Source: Oscillospiraceae bacterium (GTDB taxonomy: Bacteria; Bacillota; Clostridia; Oscillospirales; Ruminococcaceae). From it: 19,081 nucleotides of DNA. Each line of letters begins with the position of its first letter. The first letter of the stretch is position 1. The notes beneath the pieces are model-generated. The model saw nothing but the letters and a program-made list of their open reading frames with translations. It made no database searches and was not told the DNA's origin. Position numbers and translations under genes: made by a program. Location: NCBI GenBank assembly GCA_902362965.1, contig CABIYQ010000022.1, forward strand, positions 1 to 19,081. Direction: 5' to 3'. Shown here one piece after another: positions 7,921 through 15,578 of this stretch.

Positions 7921-7966
7921 GACAAAAAGTCAACGCCATTTGGACTTGAAGGTTCATATGACATTA
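7921..7966 (-). terminator. IS-end hairpin, copy 2; first terminator behind the HNH gene
   Basis: An imperfect version of the same hairpin (arms about 7932-7945 and 7952-7965, three mismatches) followed on the minus strand by CTTTTTG. It begins about 20 bases after the stop codon of the HNH gene, so block B probably terminates in borrowed IS sequence. Confidence 0.5.
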
Positions 7967-7984
7967 TACTTATCATTTTATTAA

Positions 7985-8566
7985 TCATTCTCTTTTAGTA
8001 AAGAGTAATGCTGTTAATTTTTTTAATTCCACATTTAATTTTATGTATTCTTTACTTTCTTCTGTTGTCATTTGTAAAATTTTTTCTTCAAGTTGTTCTT
8101 GTCTTTCAAGAATCTTTGTACATAGCCATAACTCTCTCATTGGACGCATTTGAAATTTAAACACTATATCACACATATATTTACCTACTTCAGTAATGCC
8201 CTTTATTGTTCCATCATCCAAACGAGTTAAATGATTATCATAATCCTCACTAGCAGGATCGACAAAACCAATAAATCCATCATTGCATTTAGATTTATCT
8301 TTTGTTGGCCACTTATCAGATTTTTTTCTATTACATGTATAACAAGAATACACTAAATTACTATACTCTTTTTCTAATTCAGGTGCAACAGATTTAGGCA
8401 TAAAATGATCTATTTCAAAAGCATTTTTTGTGATTTTTTCTGATTTTCCGCAATAACCGCAAATACAGCAAAAATCTTCTCGCAACTCCTGTCGATAATC
8501 TTTATAATCTGATTTACTAACTACATTTTGTCGCCTAACAATAATATTGTTTATATGCACTCTCAT
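7985..8566 (-). CDS. HNH endonuclease, probable effector of block B
   Basis: 193 residues. The HNH module occupies about 30-90: a zinc pair CGYC (C36, C39), FEIDHFMPKS with D53 and H54, YSNLVYSCYTCNRKKSDKW with N70, a second zinc pair C75/C78 and N79. All residues of a Cys-containing HNH (beta-beta-alpha metal) nuclease are present, so DNA cleavage is likely. The C-terminal half (100-193) is helical, with a Leu/Glu-rich segment (QEQLEEKIL), and carries no known motif; it may contact the receiver protein. GGGAG lies upstream of the ATG, 18 bases after the receiver gene stop, so it is the last gene of the five-gene operon. It resembles the HNH partner in Septu-like systems in size only; no PtuA-type SMC ATPase is present. 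Confidence 0.85.
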   Translation of the reverse strand: MRVHINNIIVRRQNVVSKSDYKDYRQELREDFCCICGYCGKSEKITKNAFEIDHFMPKSVAPELEKEYSNLVYSCYTCNRKKSDKWPTKDKSKCNDGFIGFVDPASEDYDNHLTRLDDGTIKGITEVGKYMCDIVFKFQMRPMRELWLCTKILERQEQLEEKILQMTTEESKEYIKLNVELKKLTALLFTKRE

Positions 8567-8584
8567 TGGCTAAGCTCCCTAATT

Positions 8585-9202
8585 TCACTGATTTAAGAGC
8601 TTATCTAGTGATTCTAAAATGTCCGACATTTTTTTCGTAGCATTAGTAGTTAATAATTCAGCTGGTATATCATCCACTTCATTGTAAGCCCTCAATATTT
8701 TAAATATATCTATAAAGCGTTCCTCTTCATCTAGAGAAATGGTTCCATTATCCTTTTTTTTCTTTAGCACTTCATACTCATTTACATTTAGTTTCAGTCT
8801 ATTGTCAAATACATCTACCGCTTGCTTTAAACACGTTATTATTTCTTCAAATTCCGGTGAAGAATAATCAGCATCTAACTTCTCTCTTTCGATAAATAAG
8901 TTTTGAATAACAAGATTCTCACTAATTCCTTGATCACAATAATTCGTAAGAATAATACAAGGTAAATCAGGTAATTCACTATTGAGAAATGCTACTAATT
9001 CAGTGCCATTAAAATCATACATAGATGTTAATTTATAATCAACCAACATACACTTTATTTCATTTTTTAATATCCATTTAAGAACATCATTCTTTGTAAT
9101 ACATCCATCTACAAAAAACAAATTAATATCTTTACGTTTCAATCTTATCATATAATCATTAATTAACGTTGTATCATCATCTATAAAACCAATTTTATAC
9201 AT
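8585..9202 (-). CDS. Response-regulator receiver protein with helical C-terminus
   Basis: 205 residues from the second ATG (9202), which has AGGAG at 8 bases; the first ATG (9208) is only 2 bases from it. The receiver domain (about 1-115) has KIGFIDDD (acid pair D8/D9), CMLVDYKL with phospho-acceptor D55, IILTNY with T86 and FIEREKLD with K108: a complete set, unlike the receiver fused to the SIR2 protein. No DNA-binding output domain follows; residues 120-205 are charged and helical (LKKKKDNG, LDEEERFIDIFKIL). The gene starts directly after the stop of the kinase gene, its ribosome site overlapping that gene's end, so the two are coupled. It is the obvious phosphorylation target of that kinase and would pass the signal by protein contact, perhaps to the HNH nuclease. 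Confidence 0.85.
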   Translation of the reverse strand: MYKIGFIDDDTTLINDYMIRLKRKDINLFFVDGCITKNDVLKWILKNEIKCMLVDYKLTSMYDFNGTELVAFLNSELPDLPCIILTNYCDQGISENLVIQNLFIEREKLDADYSSPEFEEIITCLKQAVDVFDNRLKLNVNEYEVLKKKKDNGTISLDEEERFIDIFKILRAYNEVDDIPAELLTTNATKKMSDILESLDKLLNQ

Positions 9203-9213
9203 AAACATATCTC

Positions 9214-11478
9214 CTATCGTTTAGCATTAAGAGTTATCTTGGCATAAAATCCAGATGCGTGTTTAATATTTTCAGACAAATCAATATAACCTCCATAATC
9301 GTTAACAATTCTATTGATTATCCACATTCCCATTCCTGTACCTATTATTTCACCATTTGCTGAGCGTTTATCACTTTCAAAGGGTTCTAGAATCAAACGA
9401 GGATTCTCCTTATATTGATCAATTAATCCTATACCTGTATCAGAATACCTAATCATTATTCCCGTATCTGTCGATTCTATTCTAATATCAATTTCCATTC
9501 TATCTATTCTTGTTGTATCATAAGAAGCTGTACTATTTGAAATAAGATTATTTAATATACTTTCAAGTTCATATGGAAAGCATCTCAAATTTATATCTTT
9601 TTCAATATTGCAATTTATAGAAATCTTTTTAGGCTCTAATGCCAACTTCCAACTAGTTACCAATTCTGAAATTAATTTGCTTATATCTGTTATTCGCATA
9701 GTTCTTTTATCACGCCTTACAGATTCTACAGTGACCTTAAACCAAGATGTAAAGAAACCACGAAATTTATTAGCCTCTAGAATATAATTATAAGCAGCAT
9801 CTAAATCTTTATCAAATTCAATAGCTTCTTTGGCCATTGTTATTTTCATTCCCAACTTATGAGTAATTCCTTTGATTTCATGAATATATGTGTTTGTAAC
9901 AATTCCTGTAGTTGCAAGAACACGTAACATTTGAAGTTCTGTCTCAAGCTGCTTGATTGTGGAATCTTTCTTATCAACCAAAACAGACACTTTATTAACT
10001 TCTATGAACTCAGGTGAATAGTTAGTGTTTTTCCGTTTCGAACGTTCTCTATTTTGAACATCTTTCTTTATTTTATCATCAAGTTCTCTTTCAATTTCAG
10101 CAGTCGGATGCATTTTTTCAAAATATGTATTAAGCTTTCTACATACTGCTTGTCTATCCTGCTCAAAATATTTGATAATATTTCGTAAAAAATCTTGAAG
10201 TATTCTAAATTCTTCAGTTTCGACAATCCCTTGTCTATTAGCTTGATCTGGAAGTGTAATATTTGTACGCGATATATAGATACTACCATGCATTTGATCA
10301 GCATTGACACGCCATGCTCCCGTAGAATGTGATACAGCAGCTGGTGATTTATTTTTTCTTGCCGACAACATAAGCCAATCAACGGAAGATGATTTAGGAT
10401 CACCATATGGTCTGACTCTAAATCCATCTCTATAAATTCTTATTCCTCCAAAGGAATCTCTAATATCAGGTCTACCAGTAATATCTTTATAGAAAAATTT
10501 TTCTCTATCGACCTTATTAACTGAAAGTTTTGTAAAATATAGTGTTCCTTGAAAATCACCAATTGTATTATCAATTGGCTTCTTATTTCGTAAAACGCTA
10601 TTAAATGTAGTTTCTATAACTATTGGTGTTCCAGAAAAATAAAGCTTTTCTTTGTCATCAAAACCGGCTTCAGTAGTTATTTTATCAAAGTTGTCACCAA
10701 AATCAAATTCTTCACGATTTATAGTAATTGTAACATCGCCATTGCTGTTAGCAAAGAATTTAATTCGATAATCATATGAAAAATCATCACCTTCCTGCAA
10801 TAAAGCAGCTTCATCAATTGATGTATCACTTTCAAAAAAATAAATATTAAAAATATCCTTAAATTCGGGAGGAATTAATGTTTTTAAATTAGAACGTATG
10901 CTGTCTATAATCGACTTATCCCAACTATCTCTTAAGTTTGTTAATTTAAACAATGAACCTGTTTTAGAAAATTCCTTTGTTATCAAATTGACAACTGATT
11001 TATTTGTAATTCCATCAACAAATTCGACAAAAGATAAATTACTCTTATCTAAATCTGCCGTTATATCTGTTATTTTTTGTCCAAATGAAAATACATCCCA
11101 ATCTACATTCCATAACAAATGCTCATCTTTTGATATTGTCAAGAGGCTGCAGTTATCTGCAATCCTATCCAACGCAAACCGACCTATTCCTTTTGCACCT
11201 GTTTGTATACGTCCCTTTTGAGTTTTGAAACTAATCTTTTTTGAGGAACTTCCTATAGTCATCCAATGTTTCAAAATGACCTCCTCTGTCATTCCAGTAC
11301 CATTATCAGCAATGTATAATATATCTGTTTCTTTTTCATAATAAAGAAGACATATAGAAGCATCGGCATCATATGTATTTTTGACCAATTCCAATATAGC
11401 TCCATCAAGTTTTGATACATTTTCTCGACCAATAAGTTTTGCTGTATAGGCATCTACATTAAAAGGTATCTTAGCCAT
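9214..11478 (-). CDS. Dual GHKL protein: MORC-like ATPase fused to a histidine kinase
   Basis: 754 residues from the ATG at 11478, which follows GGGAGG by 7 bases; the ATG at 11493 overlaps that ribosome site. The N-terminal GHKL ATPase (about 1-200) shows ELVKNTYDADA, DNGTGM and GAKGIGRFAL. A transducer-like region (200-430) with GIRIYRDGFRVRPYGDP matches the MORC/MutL-type bacterial proteins. A charged linker and coiled coil (about 455-525) lead to a DHp-like helix with a phospho-acceptor His in TYIHEIKGI (H533). The second GHKL domain (about 630-754) has the histidine-kinase boxes: ILNNLISNS (N), YSDTGIGL (G1), PFESDK (F) and GTGMGMWI (G2). No membrane segment is present, so it is a cytoplasmic sensor kinase; the N-terminal ATPase may be a DNA- or ligand-gated clamp. 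Together with the next gene it forms a two-component pair. The domain call is firm and the trigger is unknown. Confidence 0.88.
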   Translation of the reverse strand: MAKIPFNVDAYTAKLIGRENVSKLDGAILELVKNTYDADASICLLYYEKETDILYIADNGTGMTEEVILKHWMTIGSSSKKISFKTQKGRIQTGAKGIGRFALDRIADNCSLLTISKDEHLLWNVDWDVFSFGQKITDITADLDKSNLSFVEFVDGITNKSVVNLITKEFSKTGSLFKLTNLRDSWDKSIIDSIRSNLKTLIPPEFKDIFNIYFFESDTSIDEAALLQEGDDFSYDYRIKFFANSNGDVTITINREEFDFGDNFDKITTEAGFDDKEKLYFSGTPIVIETTFNSVLRNKKPIDNTIGDFQGTLYFTKLSVNKVDREKFFYKDITGRPDIRDSFGGIRIYRDGFRVRPYGDPKSSSVDWLMLSARKNKSPAAVSHSTGAWRVNADQMHGSIYISRTNITLPDQANRQGIVETEEFRILQDFLRNIIKYFEQDRQAVCRKLNTYFEKMHPTAEIERELDDKIKKDVQNRERSKRKNTNYSPEFIEVNKVSVLVDKKDSTIKQLETELQMLRVLATTGIVTNTYIHEIKGITHKLGMKITMAKEAIEFDKDLDAAYNYILEANKFRGFFTSWFKVTVESVRRDKRTMRITDISKLISELVTSWKLALEPKKISINCNIEKDINLRCFPYELESILNNLISNSTASYDTTRIDRMEIDIRIESTDTGIMIRYSDTGIGLIDQYKENPRLILEPFESDKRSANGEIIGTGMGMWIINRIVNDYGGYIDLSENIKHASGFYAKITLNAKR

Positions 11479-11495
11479 ATAACTTCCTCCCATTT

Positions 11496-12941
11496 TTAGT
11501 CATTCAACATATCTATTGGAAAATAAAAGTTGTTTATATCTTTAGGTGATATCCTATACGAATTGCCATTTGAGATAACACCTATAGATTCAACATATGA
11601 ATAAAACAATTCGCTTTCTAAAACATTTTTGGCTTTACAAAGGTTATATTTTTGTTGATTTTTTTGCGGTACAATATATAACCCAGATGTAGGAATAGTG
11701 TCTTTATCTAGTAAATATACTTTAGCACTTCCAGTAATTAAAGTAGATATCAGAAGTTTAGATTGATTTAAATGAGTTAAAGCCTGAGAACGACCATACT
11801 CAAACCAATTTATACCACTGTCACTTTTCCTTTTTTTCAACTCGCTTCTATAATGGTTAAGATAAACTACCGCTTGTGGATAAAGATTTTCAAATTGCAT
11901 AGTAGTATATTTTTGTAAACCTTTTTCTGTATAATAGTATGGGAAAATCACCATCTCTTCTTTTCTAAAATTTATAGATCGAGGACTAACTGCTTTTCTT
12001 AATAATCCTTTTTCCAATCTATATTTTCCAACAGCTATATAATCACCGCATTCAGAATACTCATCAATTATATATACTTTATTCAATAACGTAGCAATAC
12101 TACTAACAGCATGAAAAAGATCTCCAAATCTAACCAATTTTTCTTTTGCGGAATACTTTGTACTTTTAAATATCCACTTGTCTTTTAATTTATATTTTTT
12201 TATTTGAATGTTGGTTTTATCACTTAAATTATGATAATTCACAAATGATTTGCTTTTACTTTTATCACATACAATTATAGCAGATGCCGTCAATTTTCCT
12301 GAGAACAATTTCTGATTTGTGTAATCATAAATGTCAGTTAAATAAGGTAAAAAATACTCTCTTAAATTTTGAGCAAATCTATTTTTAAATATGTTAGTTG
12401 GAATTAAATAAGCCAATTTCCCAGTGGATTTTAACGATTTTAAGCTTGCTTCAATAAATGCATAACAATAATCAAATTTGCCGACTGAACAAGTTTCATA
12501 GGTATCTTTTATAAACTTCCTATCAGACTTTTCAAGTTCTTTATAAGTAATATACGGAGGATTTCCTATAACGAAATCAAACTCATCTATGATATTTTCT
12601 TTTAAAACATCACCCTCTAGTATATTCCAACAAACATCATATATATTATAAGTTTCGGCCAAACAATTTAATCGATTTTTACAATTTTCAATATGCTTCT
12701 TGTCAATCTCAGCAGCCCAAATGTCATTTTGCAATCCAATTCTAATATCTTCAATAGACATACATTGTTTTAAACAATTGATAATATACCTTTTTACAAT
12801 CTCTGTTAAAACATTCCCATCACCACAAGAATTTTCAGCTACTTTTTTTCCATACAAATTATTTTTATATCCTACAACATTCAATAGTTTATTTACATTA
12901 TCATAAGGGGTAAAAACTTGACATTTAGCATATACAGGCAT
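11496..12941 (-). CDS. N6-adenine DNA methyltransferase (Eco57I/TaqI-like)
   Basis: 481 residues. SAM-binding motif I is AENSCGDGNVL (35-45), an acidic strand end follows at WAAEID (75-80), and the catalytic motif IV is VIGNPPYITY (NPPY at 127-130), all typical of gamma-type N6-adenine methylases. KLAYLIPTNIFKNRFAQNLRE matches the segment after motif IV. Residues 260-481 form the region that in TaqI-like enzymes recognises the target. No endonuclease domain is fused, and the length is shorter than type IIG enzymes. AGAGGA precedes the ATG and overlaps the XRE stop codon, so translation is coupled. In this operon it would mark self DNA, with the HNH protein as the candidate nuclease; it could also serve only as an epigenetic or regulatory methylase. 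Confidence 0.88.
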   Translation of the reverse strand: MPVYAKCQVFTPYDNVNKLLNVVGYKNNLYGKKVAENSCGDGNVLTEIVKRYIINCLKQCMSIEDIRIGLQNDIWAAEIDKKHIENCKNRLNCLAETYNIYDVCWNILEGDVLKENIIDEFDFVIGNPPYITYKELEKSDRKFIKDTYETCSVGKFDYCYAFIEASLKSLKSTGKLAYLIPTNIFKNRFAQNLREYFLPYLTDIYDYTNQKLFSGKLTASAIIVCDKSKSKSFVNYHNLSDKTNIQIKKYKLKDKWIFKSTKYSAKEKLVRFGDLFHAVSSIATLLNKVYIIDEYSECGDYIAVGKYRLEKGLLRKAVSPRSINFRKEEMVIFPYYYTEKGLQKYTTMQFENLYPQAVVYLNHYRSELKKRKSDSGINWFEYGRSQALTHLNQSKLLISTLITGSAKVYLLDKDTIPTSGLYIVPQKNQQKYNLCKAKNVLESELFYSYVESIGVISNGNSYRISPKDINNFYFPIDMLND

Positions 12942-12954
12942 TATAACGTTCCTC

Positions 12955-13251
12955 TCATTTCATTGACTTTAAAAGTGAACTTTTTTGTTCAGCAGATAAG
13001 CTTGACCATTTTTCCAACATCTCAGATTGTTCTTTTGTAAGTACAACTAACTCACCTTCATTTGCGAAAAATTGAGACAATGTTATTCCAAATGCTTTGC
13101 AGATATCCTCGAGCGTACTGATGCTCGGATCATTATTACGACTGAACATATTTGATAAAGTAGATTGAGAAACACCTGATGCTTTTAATAATTTGTACAT
13201 TGACCAGTTTCTACCATTAAGCAATTTTCTTATTCTTTCCAAAGTATTCAA
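12955..13251 (-). CDS. XRE-family transcriptional regulator of block B
   Basis: 98 residues from a TTG start with AGGAGGGG a few bases upstream; no ATG is available in frame. A helix-turn-helix of the Xre/Cro class spans about 5-62: LNGRNWSMYKLLKASGVSQ, then STLSNMFSRN and STLEDICKAFGITLSQFF, the canonical pattern. The C-terminal tail ends KSSLLKSMK. It is the first gene of the operon, right behind a strong promoter that contains an inverted repeat, so it is probably an autorepressor that keeps the system low, like the C proteins of restriction-modification systems. Confidence 0.9.
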   Translation of the reverse strand: MNTLERIRKLLNGRNWSMYKLLKASGVSQSTLSNMFSRNNDPSISTLEDICKAFGITLSQFFANEGELVVLTKEQSEMLEKWSSLSAEQKSSLLKSMK

Positions 13252-13270
13252 TACTACCCCTCCTATATAA

Positions 13271-13305
13271 ATTATATTATACTACGCAAAAGGGGGTGTA
13301 GTCAA
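13271..13305 (-). promoter_or_regulatory. Sigma-A promoter of block B
   Basis: On the minus strand TTGACT (13305-13300) and TATAAT (13281-13276) are separated by 18 bases. A second TATAAT follows immediately (13276-13271). Transcription would start around 13265-13270, leaving a leader of about 15-20 bases before the XRE start. Confidence 0.75.
13281..13302. promoter_or_regulatory. Candidate XRE operator between -10 and -35
   Basis: A 22-base dyad with arms ACTAC (13281-13285) and GTAGT (13298-13302), plus an inner C-G pair, occupies the promoter spacer and touches both promoter boxes. A regulator bound here would block the polymerase. The assignment to the XRE protein is inferred from position. 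Confidence 0.45.
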
Positions 13306-13409
13306 GAACTCATTTGTTGATCATTTGGTTTTCATTTGTTTAGTATTAATATGTGTGATTTCACATTTATATAATAAAACACATTTTTATATGAATGAGT
13401 TACTAAATT

Positions 13410-13535
13410 TCAATAGAAAACTGTATGATCAACTGATAAAACAGTAAAACCATTTTCAGCAAAGCAATCAATCCACTCTCGCTTGGAATAGTAATGTACT
13501 TTCAGCTGTTGACGTATTTTTGTGAGCTCTTGCCA
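13410..13535 (-). pseudogene. C-terminal gene fragment of unknown family
   Basis: A minus-strand frame of 41 codons without a start reads WQELTKIRQQLKV, HYYSKREWIDCFAENGF and TVLSVDHTVFY before a TGA at 13410. The codon pattern and amino-acid order look like real protein. KREWIDCFAENGFTVLS is reminiscent of the last helix and strand of small SAM-dependent methyltransferases, but this is only an impression. An in-frame TAA closes it upstream. It is probably the end of a gene lost when the IS elements inserted. Confidence 0.35.
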
Positions 13536-13574
13536 TTAATCCTTCGTTGTGTTTTCAAGAGGATAAAACTGTCT

Positions 13575-14072
13575 CACGAAGTACTTTTTATAACTACATC
13601 AAACGGAACAAGCGTGATAATGTTCGGTATAAAAAAGGCGTGAGTTTTTCTGCGTTGAAATAAGAAGAATATTTGAAGAAAACAATCAGATTTTCGGAGC
13701 AAGAAAAATCGCCGCTGTTCTAAGAAACAACAGTACCCAACTTACAAAGTCACTGTTAAAATTACAATTGAATCACGTCATCCAAATAAAGGTCTTATAT
13801 TTCACAACAATCATGGTACAAATTACACTTCAGCGACTTTCTCTGACTATCTCGCTGAAAACAGCATAACTCAATCATTTTCAAAGCTCAGAAACCCTTA
13901 CGATAACTCTGTGGCAGAATCATTCTTCTCATCTCTCAAAAGAGAAGAATTGTACTGAAGAAAAATAAAAGCTGAATATGAATTAAAACAAATAATCTGT
14001 GACTATATAGACTTTTACAATAATCGCAGACCTCATGCTACTATAAATTACAAGGCTCCAAATCAATATGAA
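13575..14072 (+). pseudogene. Second IS3-type transposase copy, internally deleted
   Basis: Closely related at the DNA level to parts of the transposase at 6554-7663: 13575-13730 matches about 6862-7017 and 13731 to 14072 matches about 7281-7622. The roughly 260 bases between them are gone, with an AACAAC at the junction, so the deletion probably ran between short repeats. Further damage includes a frameshift near the ...AAAAAAGGCG run and a TGA in place of AGA in ELYRR. The third catalytic residue is still encoded (GTGGCAGAATCA, VAES). Confidence 0.8.
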
Positions 14073-14090
14073 GGATTTCCAAATAAAAAG

Positions 14091-14128
14091 TTAATACCAT
14101 CTGGATTTAAGGGGTAAGATGGTATTAA
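14091..14128. repeat. IS-end hairpin, diverged copy
   Basis: A perfect 12-bp stem TTAATACCATCT / AGATGGTATTAA (14091-14102, 14117-14128) directly behind the deleted transposase. It corresponds to the TAACGCCAT / ATGGCGTTA hairpins at 7.8 and 14.6 kb with both arms changed together, so that pairing is kept. On the minus strand CTTTTTATTT follows. Confidence 0.55.
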
Positions 14129-14162
14129 ACTTACCACTTTTTCACAACTGTTGTTTAAGAAC

Positions 14163-14458
14163 ACATGAAAGCGGATTAATTTTTCATAGTGACAGAGGTG
14201 CAAATTACATATCAACTATTTTCCAAAAATATCTTGCATCACACGGAGTTATCCAAAGCACCTCAAATTCCGGCACACTCTGTAATGGAACCATTTTTCA
14301 GTTCTTTAAAGCGAGAATAACTATATCATACTGATTTCACTTCTGAAAAAAGCTTTAAGTGAACCGTAGAGAAATACATATCATTTTACAATCATGAAAG
14401 ACCCCATTCAATGATAAAATATAAAACACCATGCCAGGCAGAAGAAGAATATGCCTAA
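14163..14458 (+). pseudogene. Third IS3-type transposase fragment (OrfB C-terminus)
   Basis: A different IS3 relative from the first two. The frames read SGLIFHSDRGANYIS (second catalytic Asp with the normal HSDRG), then after shifts an area like NG.IFQFFKARIT for the ESFFSSLKRE block, then FYNHERPHSMIKYKTPCQAEEEYA and a TAA at 14456. Several frameshifts and a stop interrupt it. Only the last third of OrfB is left. Confidence 0.7.
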
Positions 14459-14483
14459 AACACGATGTTTCTATTGAATAATA

Positions 14484-14664
14484 TTTGGAATATAGGGTTC
14501 AGATTTTAACTTTTTTAATGTTTAATTATGAAATTCAACAATTTTCATTTTAACATTCAAAATTACAAAATAAAAAATGTCAAAAACGCCCTATAATAAA
14601 GAGTTTCTTGACAAAAAAATAACACCATTTGGACTCGATAGCTCAGATGGCGTTAAACTTATCA
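14484..14664 (+). repeat. IS right-end sequence shared with 7.67-7.98 kb
   Basis: TTTGGAATATAGGGTTCAG, a T-rich spacer, ATTATGAAATTCAAC, then CCTATAATAAAG and the hairpin segment repeat the sequence behind the first transposase. The copy ends in CTTATCA, exactly one base before the stop codon of the VWA gene on the other strand, so the IS end abuts block C without spacer. Confidence 0.65.
14613..14655 (-). terminator. Terminator of block C, formed by IS-end hairpin
   Basis: A 15-bp stem with wobble pairs on the minus-strand RNA (arms 14620-14634 and 14641-14655) followed by a run of seven T (14619-14613). It begins about 10 bases past the VWA stop codon and looks like a strong intrinsic terminator. 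Confidence 0.7.
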
Positions 14665-15555
14665 TTAAGCTAATCCAGATAAATACTCATACAGGATGCT
14701 TTGCCCCATTTGATTATTATTAACATTTATATCTTCAACGACAGGCTCACTTTGTATACTGTTACCCTCCGAAACCATTACACTTTGCTTTCGCTTAACA
14801 TGATCCTTAATTTCTTTGAAAATAACGCTATAATCTTCTGGCTTAATCATTTTATAACGTTCACTAAAACTTTGTGGTACTTTTTCTACTGGAAACATAT
14901 CTCGTAACCTTGCCATATCAGCTCCTTCACCAATACCTAATGGAAATAAAAACAATTCCCCCTTTTGTACACGTTCTCGAACTTTTGAGAATTCTATACG
15001 TGGGTCATCGGTAGGAGTACCATCTGTCATAAATACCAATATAGGAGTGTAGTAATCATTATCTGCGTTTCTAAGATCATTCTGCATTTCATCTAATTGT
15101 GCAAGTGATGTACGAATTCCATCACCCATTGCTGTTTCTGCCTTTTCAACAGTACATTTACAAGATTGAATATCCATAGCTTCACAATCAAGAAAATCAT
15201 ATCTTACACTTGCAAAACGACTATAAGTAATAATTGATACTGCAACTTGACGACAAAGCTCTCTATCAAATTTTAATTCACTCAAAAGGCTACACAATGT
15301 TTCATTCAATTTGTCAATTTTTTTATAATGTGCATACCCTGGACGAATATCATCTAAATTAAAATAGTTAACACTATGTCCATCAGAAAAACCAGAACCT
15401 GTGTTTCTTCTTAATCCACCCTCTTCAATCCACCATTCGTCCATAGACTGACTCACGTCTACGCAAAAGCAGATTAATGCACGAGGATCTCCATTAATGA
15501 GCAATCTGCGTTGTTGGTTATAGTGTTCACTTGTATAATAAGCTTCATTTGCCAT
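14665..15555 (-). CDS. VWA domain protein (TerY-like)
   Basis: 296 residues from the ATG at 15555 because AAAGGAGA lies just upstream; the ATG at 15573 overlaps that ribosome site. The von Willebrand factor A domain fills most of the protein. The metal-ion site is complete: CFCVDVSQSMDEW (D33, S35, S37), AETAMGDGI (T141) and VFMTDGTPTDD (D178). No signal peptide or membrane segment is seen, so it is cytoplasmic like TerY, not a surface adhesin. The last 50 residues are polar and probably flexible (NNNQMG). It starts 23 bases behind the kinase/zinc-ribbon gene, the usual partner of TerY-like VWA proteins in conflict-type operons. Its role there is thought to be metal-dependent scaffolding; no function in this locus is shown. 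Confidence 0.85.
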   Translation of the reverse strand: MANEAYYTSEHYNQQRRLLINGDPRALICFCVDVSQSMDEWWIEEGGLRRNTGSGFSDGHSVNYFNLDDIRPGYAHYKKIDKLNETLCSLLSELKFDRELCRQVAVSIITYSRFASVRYDFLDCEAMDIQSCKCTVEKAETAMGDGIRTSLAQLDEMQNDLRNADNDYYTPILVFMTDGTPTDDPRIEFSKVRERVQKGELFLFPLGIGEGADMARLRDMFPVEKVPQSFSERYKMIKPEDYSVIFKEIKDHVKRKQSVMVSEGNSIQSEPVVEDINVNNNQMGQSILYEYLSGLA

Positions 15556-15578
15556 ATGCGTTCTCCTTTCCATGATAA

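Larger units (their letters stand above)
6540..7966 (+). mobile_element. IS3-type element with duplicated right-end region
   Basis: Contains the transposase at 6554-7663 and, in the gene-free stretch 7664-7984, two successive copies of an end region. Each copy reads roughly GAAATTCAAC, a spacer, CCTATAATAAAG, then GACAAAAA and a hairpin (7804-7839 and 7932-7965). The same end sequence follows the remnant near 14.5 kb. Two ends in a row suggest that one element inserted into the end of another. The left boundary is not defined. Confidence 0.6.

Noticed and set aside
10068..10427. 119-codon minus-strand ORF inside the GHKL-kinase gene
   Set aside because: It is an out-of-frame shadow of a gene whose motifs are unambiguous, with no ribosome site.
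10898..11221. 107-codon plus-strand ORF opposite the GHKL domain
   Set aside because: Antisense shadow; no start signal and no recognisable motif.
7985..11478. Detocs system
   Set aside because: A kinase and receiver are present, but the sensor has a MORC-like ATPase in place of the Detocs sensor part and the effector is an HNH protein without a receiver-PNP fusion.
11496..12941. Stand-alone type IIG restriction-methylation enzyme
   Set aside because: The protein has methylase motifs and a target-recognition-type C-terminus but no nuclease domain at either end and is too short.
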